Shown piece after piece: positions 17,720 to 24,871 of a stretch of DNA of 32,986 nucleotides. The stretch is from Mesorhizobium sp. SCN 65-20 (GTDB taxonomy: Bacteria > Pseudomonadota > Alphaproteobacteria > Rhizobiales > Rhizobiaceae). The stretch is taken from the NCBI GenBank assembly GCA_001724355.1, contig MEEF01000034.1:1-32986 (forward strand), written 5' to 3'. Every line of letters begins with the position of its first letter. The stretch's first letter is position 1. The notes under the pieces are model-generated. The model saw nothing but the letters and a program-made list of their open reading frames with translations, was not told where the DNA came from and did no database searches. The position numbers were made by a program, and so were the translations under genes.

Positions 17720-17959
17720 ATGAAGAAGATCATCATCGCTGCATCTGCCCTCGCCATGATGTCTGGCGCCGCTCTTGCCTCCACCGATGGCGTCATCGCC
17801 AAGTACAACGCAGACGTACGTGTCATCACGCTCGAGAACGGCAAGAGCTTCACGGTGCCGCGCGACGTCGCCCTGCCCCAGCTTCAGGTCGGCGAAAAGG
17901 TCTCGATCCAGCTGAACGACGAACGCGACAAGGTCACCGGCGTTCTCAAGTCGCTCTGA
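17720..17959 (+). CDS. DUF1344 secreted protein, copy 3
   Basis: This 79-residue paralogue has a signal peptide ending GAALA and the same DUF1344 core as copy 2, differing mainly at a few positions (SFTV for SYTV, NDER for NGER, KSL for KPL at the end). I chose ATG 17720 because the upstream GAAAGGAATATCGAA leader aligns with that of the other copies; the frame is open from 17699. It is followed by a complete intrinsic terminator, so copies 1 to 3 may be read as one unit ending here. Confidence 0.85.
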   Translation: MKKIIIAASALAMMSGAALASTDGVIAKYNADVRVITLENGKSFTVPRDVALPQLQVGEKVSIQLNDERDKVTGVLKSL

Positions 17960-17992
17960 AGATCGAGCGCAAGACAGCCTCCCAAGCTGACG

Positions 17993-18033
17993 AAAAGGAG
18001 TCACGGGTCCTCTCACCCGCGGCTCCTTTTTTT
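17993..18033 (+). terminator. Rho-independent terminator after DUF1344 copy 3
   Basis: GGAGTC (17997-18002) pairs with GGCTCC (18021-18026, one wobble), and CGGGT (18004-18008) with ACCCG (18015-18019), around CCTCTC. Seven T residues follow at 18027-18033. Confidence 0.88.
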
Positions 18034-18231
18034 GTTGCCCGTCGCATCATTGGCACCTGCCCACGACGAGCGGACGGAGAAGTTTCGGATCGGCGTCACA
18101 ACGATGCGTGAGCAATTCGTGTTCGGAGTTTACCGGCCGGCGCGCAACTGCCCGGCGGGACGCCCGTAACTTTCGGTGTCCGGGCATCGGAACTGCCGAT
18201 CCCTCCCAACCACCACCGAAGGAGCACTGTC

Positions 18232-18483
18232 ATGAAGAAGATCTTTCTCGCCGCCGCTTCCCTCGTCCTGATGTCGGGCGCGGCCCTCGCCACCGAGGCC
18301 AATGGCGTCGTCACCAAGTTCAACCCGCAGACCCGGGTCATCACGCTGAACGGCGGCAAGAGCTTCACAATCCCCCGCGACGTCGCCCTGCCGGCAGTCC
18401 ATGTCGGAGGCCATGTATCGATCGTGCTAAATGACGAGGGGGACCGGATCCAGGCCGTGCTGACGTCGCGCTCGATGATGTGA
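18232..18483 (+). CDS. DUF1344 secreted protein, copy 4
   Basis: This 83-residue protein is the most diverged of the four copies. It has a signal peptide (MKKIFLAAASLVLMSGAALA) and the DUF1344 core (VITLNGGKSF, IPRDVALPAVHVGGHVSIVL), but glycine and histidine replace the usual GEK, and the C-terminus ends RSMM. It has its own 270-base upstream region without the flanking repeats of copies 1 and 2, and its own terminator, so it looks like an older duplicate. AAGGAG precedes the ATG. Function unknown. Confidence 0.83.
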   Translation: MKKIFLAAASLVLMSGAALATEANGVVTKFNPQTRVITLNGGKSFTIPRDVALPAVHVGGHVSIVLNDEGDRIQAVLTSRSMM

Positions 18484-18508
18484 ACCGAGGCCAAACTTCC
18501 AACGCGCG

Positions 18509-18546
18509 AGCGCGCCACGGACGCACAGCCGACCGTGGCGCGCTTT
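18509..18546 (+). terminator. Terminator after DUF1344 copy 4
   Basis: AGCGCGCCACGG (18509-18520) pairs perfectly with CCGTGGCGCGCT (18533-18544) around a 12-base loop, ending in a short T-run. It is the last host feature before the element boundary. Confidence 0.75.
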
Positions 18547-18622
18547 GCATGGACGAACCATCCCGCACCGGAAGGTGCGGCTGCCTGTCGATGAAAAGAG
18601 GATGTTCGGGTCAAGGAACAAT

Positions 18623-18669
18623 TGGTCGGAGTGGCCGGATTCGAACCGACGACCCCTTGACCCCCAGTC
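18623..18669 (-). other. tRNA-Pro(GGG) 3' fragment, left attachment site (attL) of the element
   Basis: Read on the minus strand, these 47 bases contain the anticodon loop CTGGGGG with its 3' stem strand, a variable region, the T arm with GGTTCGAATCC, the acceptor 3' strand CACTCCG and CCA. They match the 3' portion of a tRNA-Pro(GGG). At 18670 the sequence leaves the tRNA: the 5' stem strand CTTGA, D arm and 5' acceptor strand are missing. An integrase gene begins 155 bases away. Integration at a tRNA gene leaves a 3' copy at one end and the complete gene at the other, here expected beyond the right edge. The far copy is not visible. Confidence 0.88.
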
Positions 18670-18823
18670 TTATCGAACCCGTTTTATAGCCATTTTTGGC
18701 GTTTCAGTGTGTCGCCTAAATTATTGTAAATGCAACGCTATCATACCTATGCCCGCTTGACTAAATCGAGCCACCCACCTAATTGCTGGCTATAATGTGG
18801 CTATAAATTGAGGAGGAGCAGGT
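18670..18823. promoter_or_regulatory. att-int intergenic region with three TGGCTATAA repeats
   Basis: The 9-mer TGGCTATAA occurs at 18787-18795 and 18798-18806, 11 bases apart (one helical turn), and inverted at 18684-18692. Such spaced repeats beside an att core may be arm-type sites for the integrase or sites for an AlpA/excisionase protein. TATAAT at 18791-18796 overlaps one copy and might be the integrase -10 box, but no -35 box lies at the right distance. GAGGAGG at 18810-18816 is the integrase ribosome binding site. No gene is seen between 18484 and 18823. Confidence 0.45.
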
Positions 18824-20056
18824 TTGAAGATCACCGCGGCAACTGTTGACGAGGCGATGAAATCGGCTCTGCCGAACAAGACGAAGTTCTACTTCGATGA
18901 CGATCTAGCCGGGTTCGGGTTTTATCGGACGACCACCGGAACAGGCACCTACTTCGCCGAGTTCAGGCCCGTCGCGGGCGGGCCTAAGAAGCGCCTCAAA
19001 CTAGGACGTGTCGGGACGCTGAAGGCCAACGAGGCTCGGGAGGCGGCGCGCAGGGCGATCGCAAATGCTGCCCTTGGCAAAGACTTGGCCGCGTCGAGAG
19101 CCGACGAACGCGCCAGCGTGACCGTCAAGTCCCTGGTCGACACGTACATCGAGGACTTCGTCGCGGTGAACAAAAAGGCCTCGTCTGCCGAATTCTATCG
19201 GACGATGCTGACCAAGCACGTCGAGCCGCATCTCGGCACGGTGAAGGCTGTTGCACTCACCCGCGTCGACGTCCAACGCGCGCATGCTGCAATGACGAAG
19301 ACGGCGCGCATTTCGGCGAACCGTGCCATGAAACTTCTTTCGGCGGCGTATGGCTGGGGCGGGAAGAATGGATACGTGCCGGAGGGGATGAACCCCGCCG
19401 CCGGCATCGATCTCAATAAAGAGACCGGTCGCGAACGCTTCCTCACCGCCGAGGAAATGCAGCGCTTGGGTGACGCGATGCGCGAGGCCGAGACGGTTGG
19501 CTTCGAGGTCAATGCTGGCTCGGCCAAGCACGCCCCTAAGGGCCAGCGCGTGAAGATGCATCCGTCTGTGACGGGCGCAGTCAGGTTGATCATGCTCACC
19601 GGCTGCAGGCTCCGCGAAATTCTGCACCTTCGCTGGTCGGAGGTCGACGCGGAGCGCGGCCTACTTTTCTTGCCCGACTCAAAGACCGGGCGGAAGACTG
19701 TTGTGCTTTCGACTGCAGCGGTGGAGGTACTGACCGCCCTGCCCCACATTGGCGTCTACGTGATCGCTGGCGAAAGCGCCGGCCTGCAAGATGAAAAGCC
19801 ACGCGCGGATCTGAAGCGGCCTTGGGCGCAGATCACCAACAGGGCAGGCCTAGACGGTCTGCGCATCCATGACCTCCGGCACAGCTTCGCATCGGTCGGT
19901 GCATGGTCTGGCCTTGGCCTGCCGGTGATCGGCAAGCTCCTCGGGCACGCCGATGCCTCGACAACCGCCCGGTATGCGCACATTGCCGATGATGCTGCTA
20001 GACGTGGCGCAGATGTGATTGCGAACCAGATCGCCGACGCACTGGGAGGAAAGTGA
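18824..20056 (+). CDS. int: Tyrosine recombinase/integrase, tRNA-targeting
   Basis: This 410-residue phage-type integrase would insert and excise the element at tRNA-Pro. The N-terminus has an arm-binding domain (LAGFGFYRTTTGTGTYFAEF and KLGRVGTLKANEAR), followed by a SAM-like core-binding domain (about residues 95-195). The catalytic domain shows the arginine in TGCRLREILHLRW (near 263), HDLRHSF with histidine and second arginine (near 349-352), LLGHADASTT (near 373) and the nucleophilic tyrosine in ARYAHI (near 384). It starts at TTG behind GAGGAGG. The next gene overlaps the stop codon by one base (TGATG). Confidence 0.95.
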   Translation: MKITAATVDEAMKSALPNKTKFYFDDDLAGFGFYRTTTGTGTYFAEFRPVAGGPKKRLKLGRVGTLKANEAREAARRAIANAALGKDLAASRADERASVTVKSLVDTYIEDFVAVNKKASSAEFYRTMLTKHVEPHLGTVKAVALTRVDVQRAHAAMTKTARISANRAMKLLSAAYGWGGKNGYVPEGMNPAAGIDLNKETGRERFLTAEEMQRLGDAMREAETVGFEVNAGSAKHAPKGQRVKMHPSVTGAVRLIMLTGCRLREILHLRWSEVDAERGLLFLPDSKTGRKTVVLSTAAVEVLTALPHIGVYVIAGESAGLQDEKPRADLKRPWAQITNRAGLDGLRIHDLRHSFASVGAWSGLGLPVIGKLLGHADASTTARYAHIADDAARRGADVIANQIADALGGK

Positions 20057-20442
20057 TGGCCCCACTACCCAAGAGCTTCAGCCTGCAGGCTTTTCCAATA
20101 GAAGCCGCTATTTCCGAGGGGCGCGAGGAGGACGCGAAGACCATGATCTGCGAAATCCTGCGGGCCGGTAGAGCTGATGCTGTCGTGCAGGGCTTGGCTG
20201 CTGACCTCATCAAGGATCCTGTCAAGCGTGGTCGCGGTAGGCGGAAGGCCTTGCCACCGCATTGGCTCGCTATCAGCGAAGAATTTTACCAGCTTCGCGA
20301 TGACGGTATCAAGTACGCGAAAGCTATTGAAACCGTAGCGAGGAAGTTTGGGTATTCTGAGAGTCAGATTCGCCGGGCGATAGCGGTTTTCGATGAGGCG
20401 AAGGCTGCGCACGACGAATCTACCGCAGAATATTCAGATTAG
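20056..20442 (+). CDS. Unrecognised small protein with helix-turn-helix-like C-terminus
   Basis: I do not recognise this 128-residue protein. The first 45 residues include ISEGREEDAKTMICEILRAGR. The middle is basic (KRGRGRRKALPPHW), and the C-terminal part (AKAIETVARKFGYSESQIRRAIAVF) reads like a helix-turn-helix. ATG 20056 shares a base with the integrase stop and uses GGAGGAAAG just upstream; a GTG at 20053 is also in frame. Its place between int and the AlpA-like gene suggests a control or excision role, but that is only position-based. Confidence 0.7.
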   Translation: MAPLPKSFSLQAFPIEAAISEGREEDAKTMICEILRAGRADAVVQGLAADLIKDPVKRGRGRRKALPPHWLAISEEFYQLRDDGIKYAKAIETVARKFGYSESQIRRAIAVFDEAKAAHDESTAEYSD

Positions 20443-20510
20443 TTTGCTTAGTTTTCTCCGGGCGCAACGTCTATCTACCTCCCTGCCACCACAGCAACAC
20501 GGAGGTGATT

Positions 20511-20717
20511 ATGGCAAACCTTAGAGTACCACAAGCCGCCGACTACATCGGCCTTTCAAAGTCGTTCCTCGACAAGGCGCGCATGACCGGCACTGGGCCG
20601 GTCTTCGCAAAGCTGGGATCGACCGTCATCTATTCTACGGCCGACCTTGACGCGTGGGTCGCTGCTCGACGGGTCGTGCCGACCAATGACAACCGTCCTG
20701 CGAGGGCCGCGGCATGA
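20511..20717 (+). CDS. AlpA-like helix-turn-helix regulator/excisionase (HTH_17)
   Basis: This 68-residue MerR-like winged-helix protein belongs to the AlpA/excisionase group. LRVPQAADYIGLSKSFLDKARMTG is the helix-turn-helix, followed by a beta-wing with GPVFAKLGSTVIYSTADLDAWVA, the canonical AlpA ending. ATG 20511 has a strong GGAGGTGATT site upstream; an in-frame start six bases earlier is less likely. In P4-like satellites and phage-inducible islands AlpA switches on excision and replication genes. The next gene overlaps by four bases (ATGA). Confidence 0.85.
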   Translation: MANLRVPQAADYIGLSKSFLDKARMTGTGPVFAKLGSTVIYSTADLDAWVAARRVVPTNDNRPARAAA

Positions 20718-21091
20718 CCAGCATACGCCGAGTTGAGGGGTACATTGCTGCGCACGGTATCCTCGTCGACATCGCCTCGTCGCCGAACACGGATATGGAT
20801 GAGCGAGTCGAAATCGTCCTCAAGATGGTGAAGCAGCCTCAGGTTCTGGCCGCTATGACAGCAAAGGTGTTCGACCAGATTGGCGAGGTGCCGAACATTG
20901 CGGGACCGGTCGACCGGATTGCCGGCCGAGAGTTTGCCCTCGAATACGGTGATGCGCTTTACCAGATGAACCAAATGCGACGTCGTCAGGGACGCGATGC
21001 CATGCCCATCCGGTTCAAGGACGAGGACGGGACGCCGGACAACGTGATCTATATTGCCGACTGGCTCGCGGCCCGGAGGGAGGCAGCATGA
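20714..21091 (+). CDS. Unrecognised element protein, 125 residues
   Basis: I do not recognise this soluble protein of 125 residues. No membrane segment or clear motif is visible. It is rather acidic and ends with a stretch (GTPDNVIYIADWLAARREAA) that looks helical. It starts at an ATGA overlap with the AlpA-like gene and ends at an ATGA overlap with the next, so it is part of a tightly coupled early operon that leads into the primase. Real coding is supported by these overlaps. Confidence 0.7.
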   Translation: MTSIRRVEGYIAAHGILVDIASSPNTDMDERVEIVLKMVKQPQVLAAMTAKVFDQIGEVPNIAGPVDRIAGREFALEYGDALYQMNQMRRRQGRDAMPIRFKDEDGTPDNVIYIADWLAARREAA

Positions 21092-21315
21092 ACCAGCCCT
21101 GGCGCATTACGAATTTCGAGCGCGTTCTTCCGATCGACCCTGACCATGTCTGGGCAGTCTTCGACATCGAATTCAACGGCGGTGACGTCGCTGGCCATGT
21201 CCAGCTTCGACAGGTCGGCCAGCGGTTCGAATTGCTGGGCGTAGAGATGGCGCCCGATACACGTGAAGCTGTCATTTCTGCAGCTCTTGAAGAGGTTCGG
21301 CGGCGCCCCGCCTAA
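21088..21315 (+). CDS. Unrecognised small element protein, 75 residues
   Basis: This 75-residue protein has the sequence plan WAVFDIEFNGGDVAGHVQLRQVG followed by a helical tail, which resembles the protein at 21403 and the first half of that at 29084. It overlaps its upstream neighbour by ATGA. No family can be assigned with confidence; a small single-domain binding protein is plausible. A gap of 87 bases follows before the next gene. Confidence 0.65.
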   Translation: MNQPWRITNFERVLPIDPDHVWAVFDIEFNGGDVAGHVQLRQVGQRFELLGVEMAPDTREAVISAALEEVRRRPA

Positions 21316-21402
21316 CCCCATTCCCCGCCCGGCCACCGTCCGGTCGCAACCCATTGCCGCAGTGCTGGGCGGGGAGCACACCTAACCCACCAAGGAACAT
21401 CA

Positions 21403-21645
21403 ATGAGAATATTATCCATCCGGCCCACAGCCGGAGCGAAGACGCTTGCCTATTTCGATGTCGAGATCGGCGACCATCTCCGGATATACAACCTTCAGCT
21501 CCGCCAGACGCCTGGTGGTCTGCGCACCGTCGCTCCGAACGCCTGCGGCAAGCATGCTGCGACGTTCCACCCGATCCTCGCCGAACAGATCACCGCAGCG
21601 GCCGTAGCCGCGCATGGAGGCCGTGTAGCCAATGCTCAACATTAA
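21403..21645 (+). CDS. Unrecognised small element protein, 80 residues, possibly SpoVG-like
   Basis: This 80-residue protein begins MRILSIRP and continues LAYFDVEIGDHLRIYNLQLRQ, a pattern similar to SpoVG-type nucleic-acid-binding proteins, followed by a histidine-containing helix (FHPILAEQITAAAVA). The resemblance is in layout only. AAGGAACATCA lies in front of the ATG. Its last 14 bases overlap the primase gene, suggesting coupled translation, and its role may lie in element replication. Low confidence in function, moderate in coding. Confidence 0.65.
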   Translation: MRILSIRPTAGAKTLAYFDVEIGDHLRIYNLQLRQTPGGLRTVAPNACGKHAATFHPILAEQITAAAVAAHGGRVANAQH

Positions 21646-22438
21646 AGCCGCTGCCGACCGTCTTGGTGGCGATGCATACGGGGGCAATCGTCTTCTGTGC
21701 CCTGGTCCCGGCCACAGCCGCGCCGACCGAAGCCTGTCGGTCAGGTTCAACGCCGACGGTTCGTTCGCGGTCAAGAGCTTCGCGGGCGACGACTGGCGCG
21801 AATGCCGGGACCACGTGAAGGCAGTGCTTGGCCTCTCCGACGCGCGCCCGGTCGCCTTCAACGACAACGCCCCGCACATCGACGTCGACCGGCTACGGCG
21901 CCAGCATGACGCTCTGTCGATCTGGGCACGCTCTATCCCGATCGCTGGCACACTGGCGGAAAGGTATCTGCAGTCGCGCGGGCTCGCTTATGACGGCGAT
22001 GCGCTTCGTTTCTATCGAGGCGGGAGGGCAATGGTGGCGCTCATCACCGACGCCATCACAGGCGAGCCATGCGGCATTCACAGGACGTTTCTCGACCGTG
22101 ACGGCAACCGCACAGAAAAGAAGATGCTCGGCCGAGCAGGCGGTGGCGTTGTGCGCCTGTCTGCCGACGCGGACGTGACTCGCGGCCTCGGGATCGCGGA
22201 AGGCATCGAGACGGCCCTAGCTGCACCCTTCCGTCCGATCTGGGCTTGCCTGTCCGCGGGGGCAATGAAGGCATTCCCAGTCCTTGCCGGCATCACGGCC
22301 TTGTCAATCTTCGCCGACCAGGATCGTGCTGGCCTCGATGCCGCCAACACCTGCGGCGAGCGCTGGCATGCGGCTGACCGTGAGGTGACCATGGCCGCCC
22401 CGACCGTCGGGGACTTCGCCGATCGGAGGGCGGCATAA
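21632..22438 (+). CDS. Toprim-domain primase
   Basis: This 268-residue protein resembles phage and plasmid primases with a Toprim domain. The N-terminal part has a reduced CHC2-like zinc segment (LLCPGPGHSRADRSLSVRF). The Toprim core shows the catalytic glutamate in LGIAEGIETALAA (about residues 188-200) and the metal-binding acidic pair in LSIFADQDRAGLDAA. It would lay RNA primers for element replication together with the AAA helicase encoded next, whose ATG overlaps its stop (TAATG). It overlaps the preceding small gene by 14 bases. Confidence 0.87.
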   Translation: MLNIKAAADRLGGDAYGGNRLLCPGPGHSRADRSLSVRFNADGSFAVKSFAGDDWRECRDHVKAVLGLSDARPVAFNDNAPHIDVDRLRRQHDALSIWARSIPIAGTLAERYLQSRGLAYDGDALRFYRGGRAMVALITDAITGEPCGIHRTFLDRDGNRTEKKMLGRAGGGVVRLSADADVTRGLGIAEGIETALAAPFRPIWACLSAGAMKAFPVLAGITALSIFADQDRAGLDAANTCGERWHAADREVTMAAPTVGDFADRRAA

Positions 22439-23577
22439 TGGCCTTGCTACCAAAGATCGAAGTCAAGAACGAGCCGGGCCAGCCCTTCAAGACGCTCGAG
22501 CCCGCGAACGACAACCACGGGATTCGGCTCCTGTCCTTCGAGGAGTTCAAGGCTCAGGAGAACGGGACCGCGGAGGCCATCATCAAGGGGCTTGTCCGTA
22601 CCGGAACCCTTATTGCCGTTGGCGGGCGCCCCGGAGCAGGCAAGACTGCGTTAATGGTCGCGATTGCCGACACGCTCGATAAGGGCGAGCCGTTCCTTGG
22701 GCGGGACACCAAGCCGACCACGGTCGCATACATCGCCGCGGAAGATGGTGGCGACGTCGCCAATCGGCTCGAGGCGATCGGCAATACCAGTATCAAGATC
22801 GTCAAATCACCCGAGGGCTTCCCTCTGACCAATCCCAAGAAGGCCGCCGCCATTGCCAAAGAAGTGGTCAGGCAGGCCAAGGCGCTGGATCCTGATCGTC
22901 ATGTCATGCTGGTGGTCGACACGCTGCGCGCCGCACTGGGCGGGCAGTCTGTACTGGATGATAAATATACTTCGCCAGCCCTGAACGCGATGCGCGAGCT
23001 TGCGGAGGCCGAGGGCGTCGTGATCGCAGTCCTGAACCATACGAACCGAGAGAACAACAAGGCGACCAAGGGGGAGACGCTCGAGGCGGTCACTGCGCTG
23101 GAGTTGGTGCTACTGGACGGCGACGGCGGCTGGCATACGATTTACGTTGGCAAGAACCGCAGTGGACCCGGCCAGAGAAACATCGGCAAGGTGCGGTACA
23201 CGTCGGTTCAGATTGGCGACGTCACGGCGGCCATCATTGACGAGATGGTTGCCGATGAAACTGCCTCGATCGAGGAGCCAAAGGAGCGGAAAACGCCGGA
23301 CAATGCCCGACTGCTTGAGGGGATTATCCGAACCGCACTTCTAGATTCCCGAAATTACCTGTCACCGTTCGGCGCCGAAGGGCCGCGAGTTAAGGTCGCC
23401 GACGTCGCAACGATCCGTGAGCAGTTCTATGCCCGCAAGGCAGACCTGGCGGACAGCAAGCTCAAGGCGTTCAATCGCTCACTGGAATACTGGCTGCGCA
23501 AGGAATGGATCGTGAAGGGTGACTTCGGAGCCGAAGGCGCGATCTGGTTTGGTCGCTCAGACGGGCCGGACAGTTAA
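22438..23577 (+). CDS. RepA-like AAA ATPase, replicative helicase (AAA_25)
   Basis: This 379-residue RecA-fold ATPase belongs to the RepA/AAA_25 group of hexameric helicases. Walker A is GGRPGAGKTALM near residue 61, Walker B is HVMLVVDTLRAALGG near 155-169, and AVLNHTNREN is the sensor-like segment. The C-terminal 90 residues look like a winged helix (LKAFNRSLEYWLRKEWIV). Together with the Toprim primase it forms a primase-helicase pair, as in the autonomously replicating satellites. The array of repeats that begins at its 3' end (23566-23704) may be the origin at which it acts. Confidence 0.87.
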   Translation: MALLPKIEVKNEPGQPFKTLEPANDNHGIRLLSFEEFKAQENGTAEAIIKGLVRTGTLIAVGGRPGAGKTALMVAIADTLDKGEPFLGRDTKPTTVAYIAAEDGGDVANRLEAIGNTSIKIVKSPEGFPLTNPKKAAAIAKEVVRQAKALDPDRHVMLVVDTLRAALGGQSVLDDKYTSPALNAMRELAEAEGVVIAVLNHTNRENNKATKGETLEAVTALELVLLDGDGGWHTIYVGKNRSGPGQRNIGKVRYTSVQIGDVTAAIIDEMVADETASIEEPKERKTPDNARLLEGIIRTALLDSRNYLSPFGAEGPRVKVADVATIREQFYARKADLADSKLKAFNRSLEYWLRKEWIVKGDFGAEGAIWFGRSDGPDS

Positions 23578-23704
23578 GCGAAAGCTAAATTGCAACTGAC
23601 AGCCGGACGGACAAGTCCCCACCCTAACAACTGTCCGTCCTGTCCGGTTGAGATGAGCCGGACGGACAGGGCGGAGATATAGGAAGTTGTCCGTCCTGTC
23701 CGGT
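23566..23704. other. Candidate replication origin: alternating TGTCCGTCC repeats
   Basis: The 9-mer TGTCCGTCC occurs four times in alternating orientation: minus at 23605-23613, plus at 23632-23640, minus at 23660-23668, plus at 23688-23696, so starts are 27, 28 and 28 bases apart. The two plus copies are extended to an identical 17-mer, TGTCCGTCCTGTCCGGT, at 23632-23648 and 23688-23704. A further GCCGGACAG occurs at the helicase 3' end (about 23565-23573). Regular iterons next to a primase-helicase pair suggest an origin; a regulatory operator array is the alternative. Confidence 0.55.
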
Positions 23705-23725
23705 CACCACATTCGAGGAGAGAAC

Positions 23726-24553
23726 ATGAGCCAGGCCGCCACCACCGCAGTCGACCCGAGTGCCTTCGACATAGCACAGGACGTTCGCCATGCGGCCAAC
23801 GATAACTATATCAGGCTGATCTACAACGACCCTGAAGATGTACCCCGACGCCAGAGGCAGCAGGCTTTCCGTGGCACCGAGCTAGGCGTCGATATCCCGG
23901 CCGAGAAGGCTGCAGCCCGCGAGTGGTTGAACACCATCGGTGTCGGCGCGTCCGTCTCGCTGTCTGCAGCCTGTGCGAACGTTGATCTGCCGGATGATCG
24001 AGGCTGGCGCGGCGAGACAAAGGAACCGGCCGAACCCAGGATATGGAAGCCGAGGAAGCGGAACCCCGCAAATAGCAATGAGCCCGAAAATTGGCCTCTT
24101 CTCGAGGCGCTTCGCCGCGATGGACGGGAATACGATATCCCGGCAGTTGTGCGATATGATCGACTGTTCCTAGCGGTCACGGCATGTCCTTTTGGAATCG
24201 ACGCAGGAATTGGCGCAGATGGCGAGGACGGGTTCGGGTTTGAGCACCGGAGCCTGCGTCTCAAGGGCAAGCGAGACGTTGATCGTGCAGCAGCGGCGGG
24301 TTGGCCCGGTGACAAGGTTCCGGGTGGCGAAATCTCGTATCGCGAGCGCCGCACCAGCACCAGGCAGGCCGCCCGCACTCGACGTCAATCCGTTCGGAGA
24401 CCGCATTTTTTCCCTGTGGGACTTGCTCAACCTCGCCGCACTCGGCCGCACGGCCTTGACGAGCATCGGCGGCGCGCTGGGTTTCAAGCACAAGGCTCGG
24501 AGCCGCGAGGCAAAGGTTCGCGTTTATGCGGCGGTCGACATCTTGCGCGATGA
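23726..24553 (+). CDS. Unrecognised element protein, 5' part of a probably frameshifted gene
   Basis: From ATG 23726 (GAGGAGAGAAC upstream) the frame gives 275 residues. The first 205 or so look like real protein (AANDNYIRLIYNDPEDVP; EYDIPAVVRYDRLF; DKVPGGEISYRERR), but from about 24345 the translation turns into arginine-rich shadow sequence. The frame one base further on reads convincingly from there (next entry), so the true gene probably runs 23726-24671 with a net +1 shift near 24330-24390. It lies last in the replication operon. No family is recognised. Confidence 0.6.
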   Translation: MSQAATTAVDPSAFDIAQDVRHAANDNYIRLIYNDPEDVPRRQRQQAFRGTELGVDIPAEKAAAREWLNTIGVGASVSLSAACANVDLPDDRGWRGETKEPAEPRIWKPRKRNPANSNEPENWPLLEALRRDGREYDIPAVVRYDRLFLAVTACPFGIDAGIGADGEDGFGFEHRSLRLKGKRDVDRAAAAGWPGDKVPGGEISYRERRTSTRQAARTRRQSVRRPHFFPVGLAQPRRTRPHGLDEHRRRAGFQAQGSEPRGKGSRLCGGRHLAR

Positions 24554-24671
24554 ATGGCGGCGCATCGAAGACCTGCAAGCTGAGGCGGCGGAAGCTTGTC
24601 ACCGCAGGGTGATGGCCCGCCGCAAGGAGCTTGCGCTAGGGCGGGCCGCGTATCTCGGGCGCGCTGCATAG
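24330..24671 (+). pseudogene. 3' part of the frameshifted gene that starts at 23726
   Basis: This frame encodes the convincing C-terminal portion: ALDVNPFGDRIFSLWDLLNLAALGRT, then a basic helical tail (AKVRVYAAVDILRDEWRRI, and RVMARRKELALGRAAYL). It has no credible start of its own; a TTG at 24192 opens the frame but lacks a ribosome binding site and lies in the other frame's good sequence. A one-base insertion, a sequencing error or a programmed shift could each join it to the 5' part. It is followed by two terminators. Confidence 0.5.
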
Positions 24672-24711
24672 GGGTTGAACCCCAAACCCGCTCCTGCGGT
24701 ATTACATGGAG

Positions 24712-24744
24712 AAAGGCGTCCGTCGGGGCGCCTTTTCTGTTTTT
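24712..24744 (+). terminator. Rho-independent terminator after the replication module
   Basis: AAAGGCGTCC (24712-24721) pairs with GGGCGCCTTT (24726-24735), with one wobble, around a GTCG loop. T-runs follow at 24733-24736 and 24740-24744. Confidence 0.8.
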
Positions 24745-24824
24745 CGCCTCCGCCGCGGATATACCAGGCAGGCACCCAATCCCGGCCTTCTCGTCCTCCT
24801 CCGATGTGGTGGGGTCGGTGATCC

Positions 24825-24871
24825 AACAGCCTGGCGCGTCTCAATCCGCGCCGGGCTGTTCGCGTTTTTTT
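24825..24871 (+). terminator. Second Rho-independent terminator, before the head module
   Basis: AACAGCCTGGCGCG (24825-24838) pairs with CGCGCCGGGCTGTT (24847-24860), 14 pairs with one T:G wobble, around TCTCAATC. Seven T residues end at 24871. It lies 37 bases before the next gene. Confidence 0.85.

Noticed and set aside
18480-18760. Two small frames whose products contain a segment like GRSGRIRTDDPL or SEWPDSNRRPLD
   Set aside because: These are translations of the tRNA-Pro fragment, a well-known source of false protein annotations.
18757-18796. TTGACT and TATAAT as an integrase promoter
   Set aside because: The spacer is 28 bases, far too long for a sigma70 promoter; the TATAAT overlaps the repeated 9-mer instead.
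23601-23704. CRISPR-like array
   Set aside because: Repeats are short, alternate in strand and have spacers too short for a CRISPR array; no cas gene is near.
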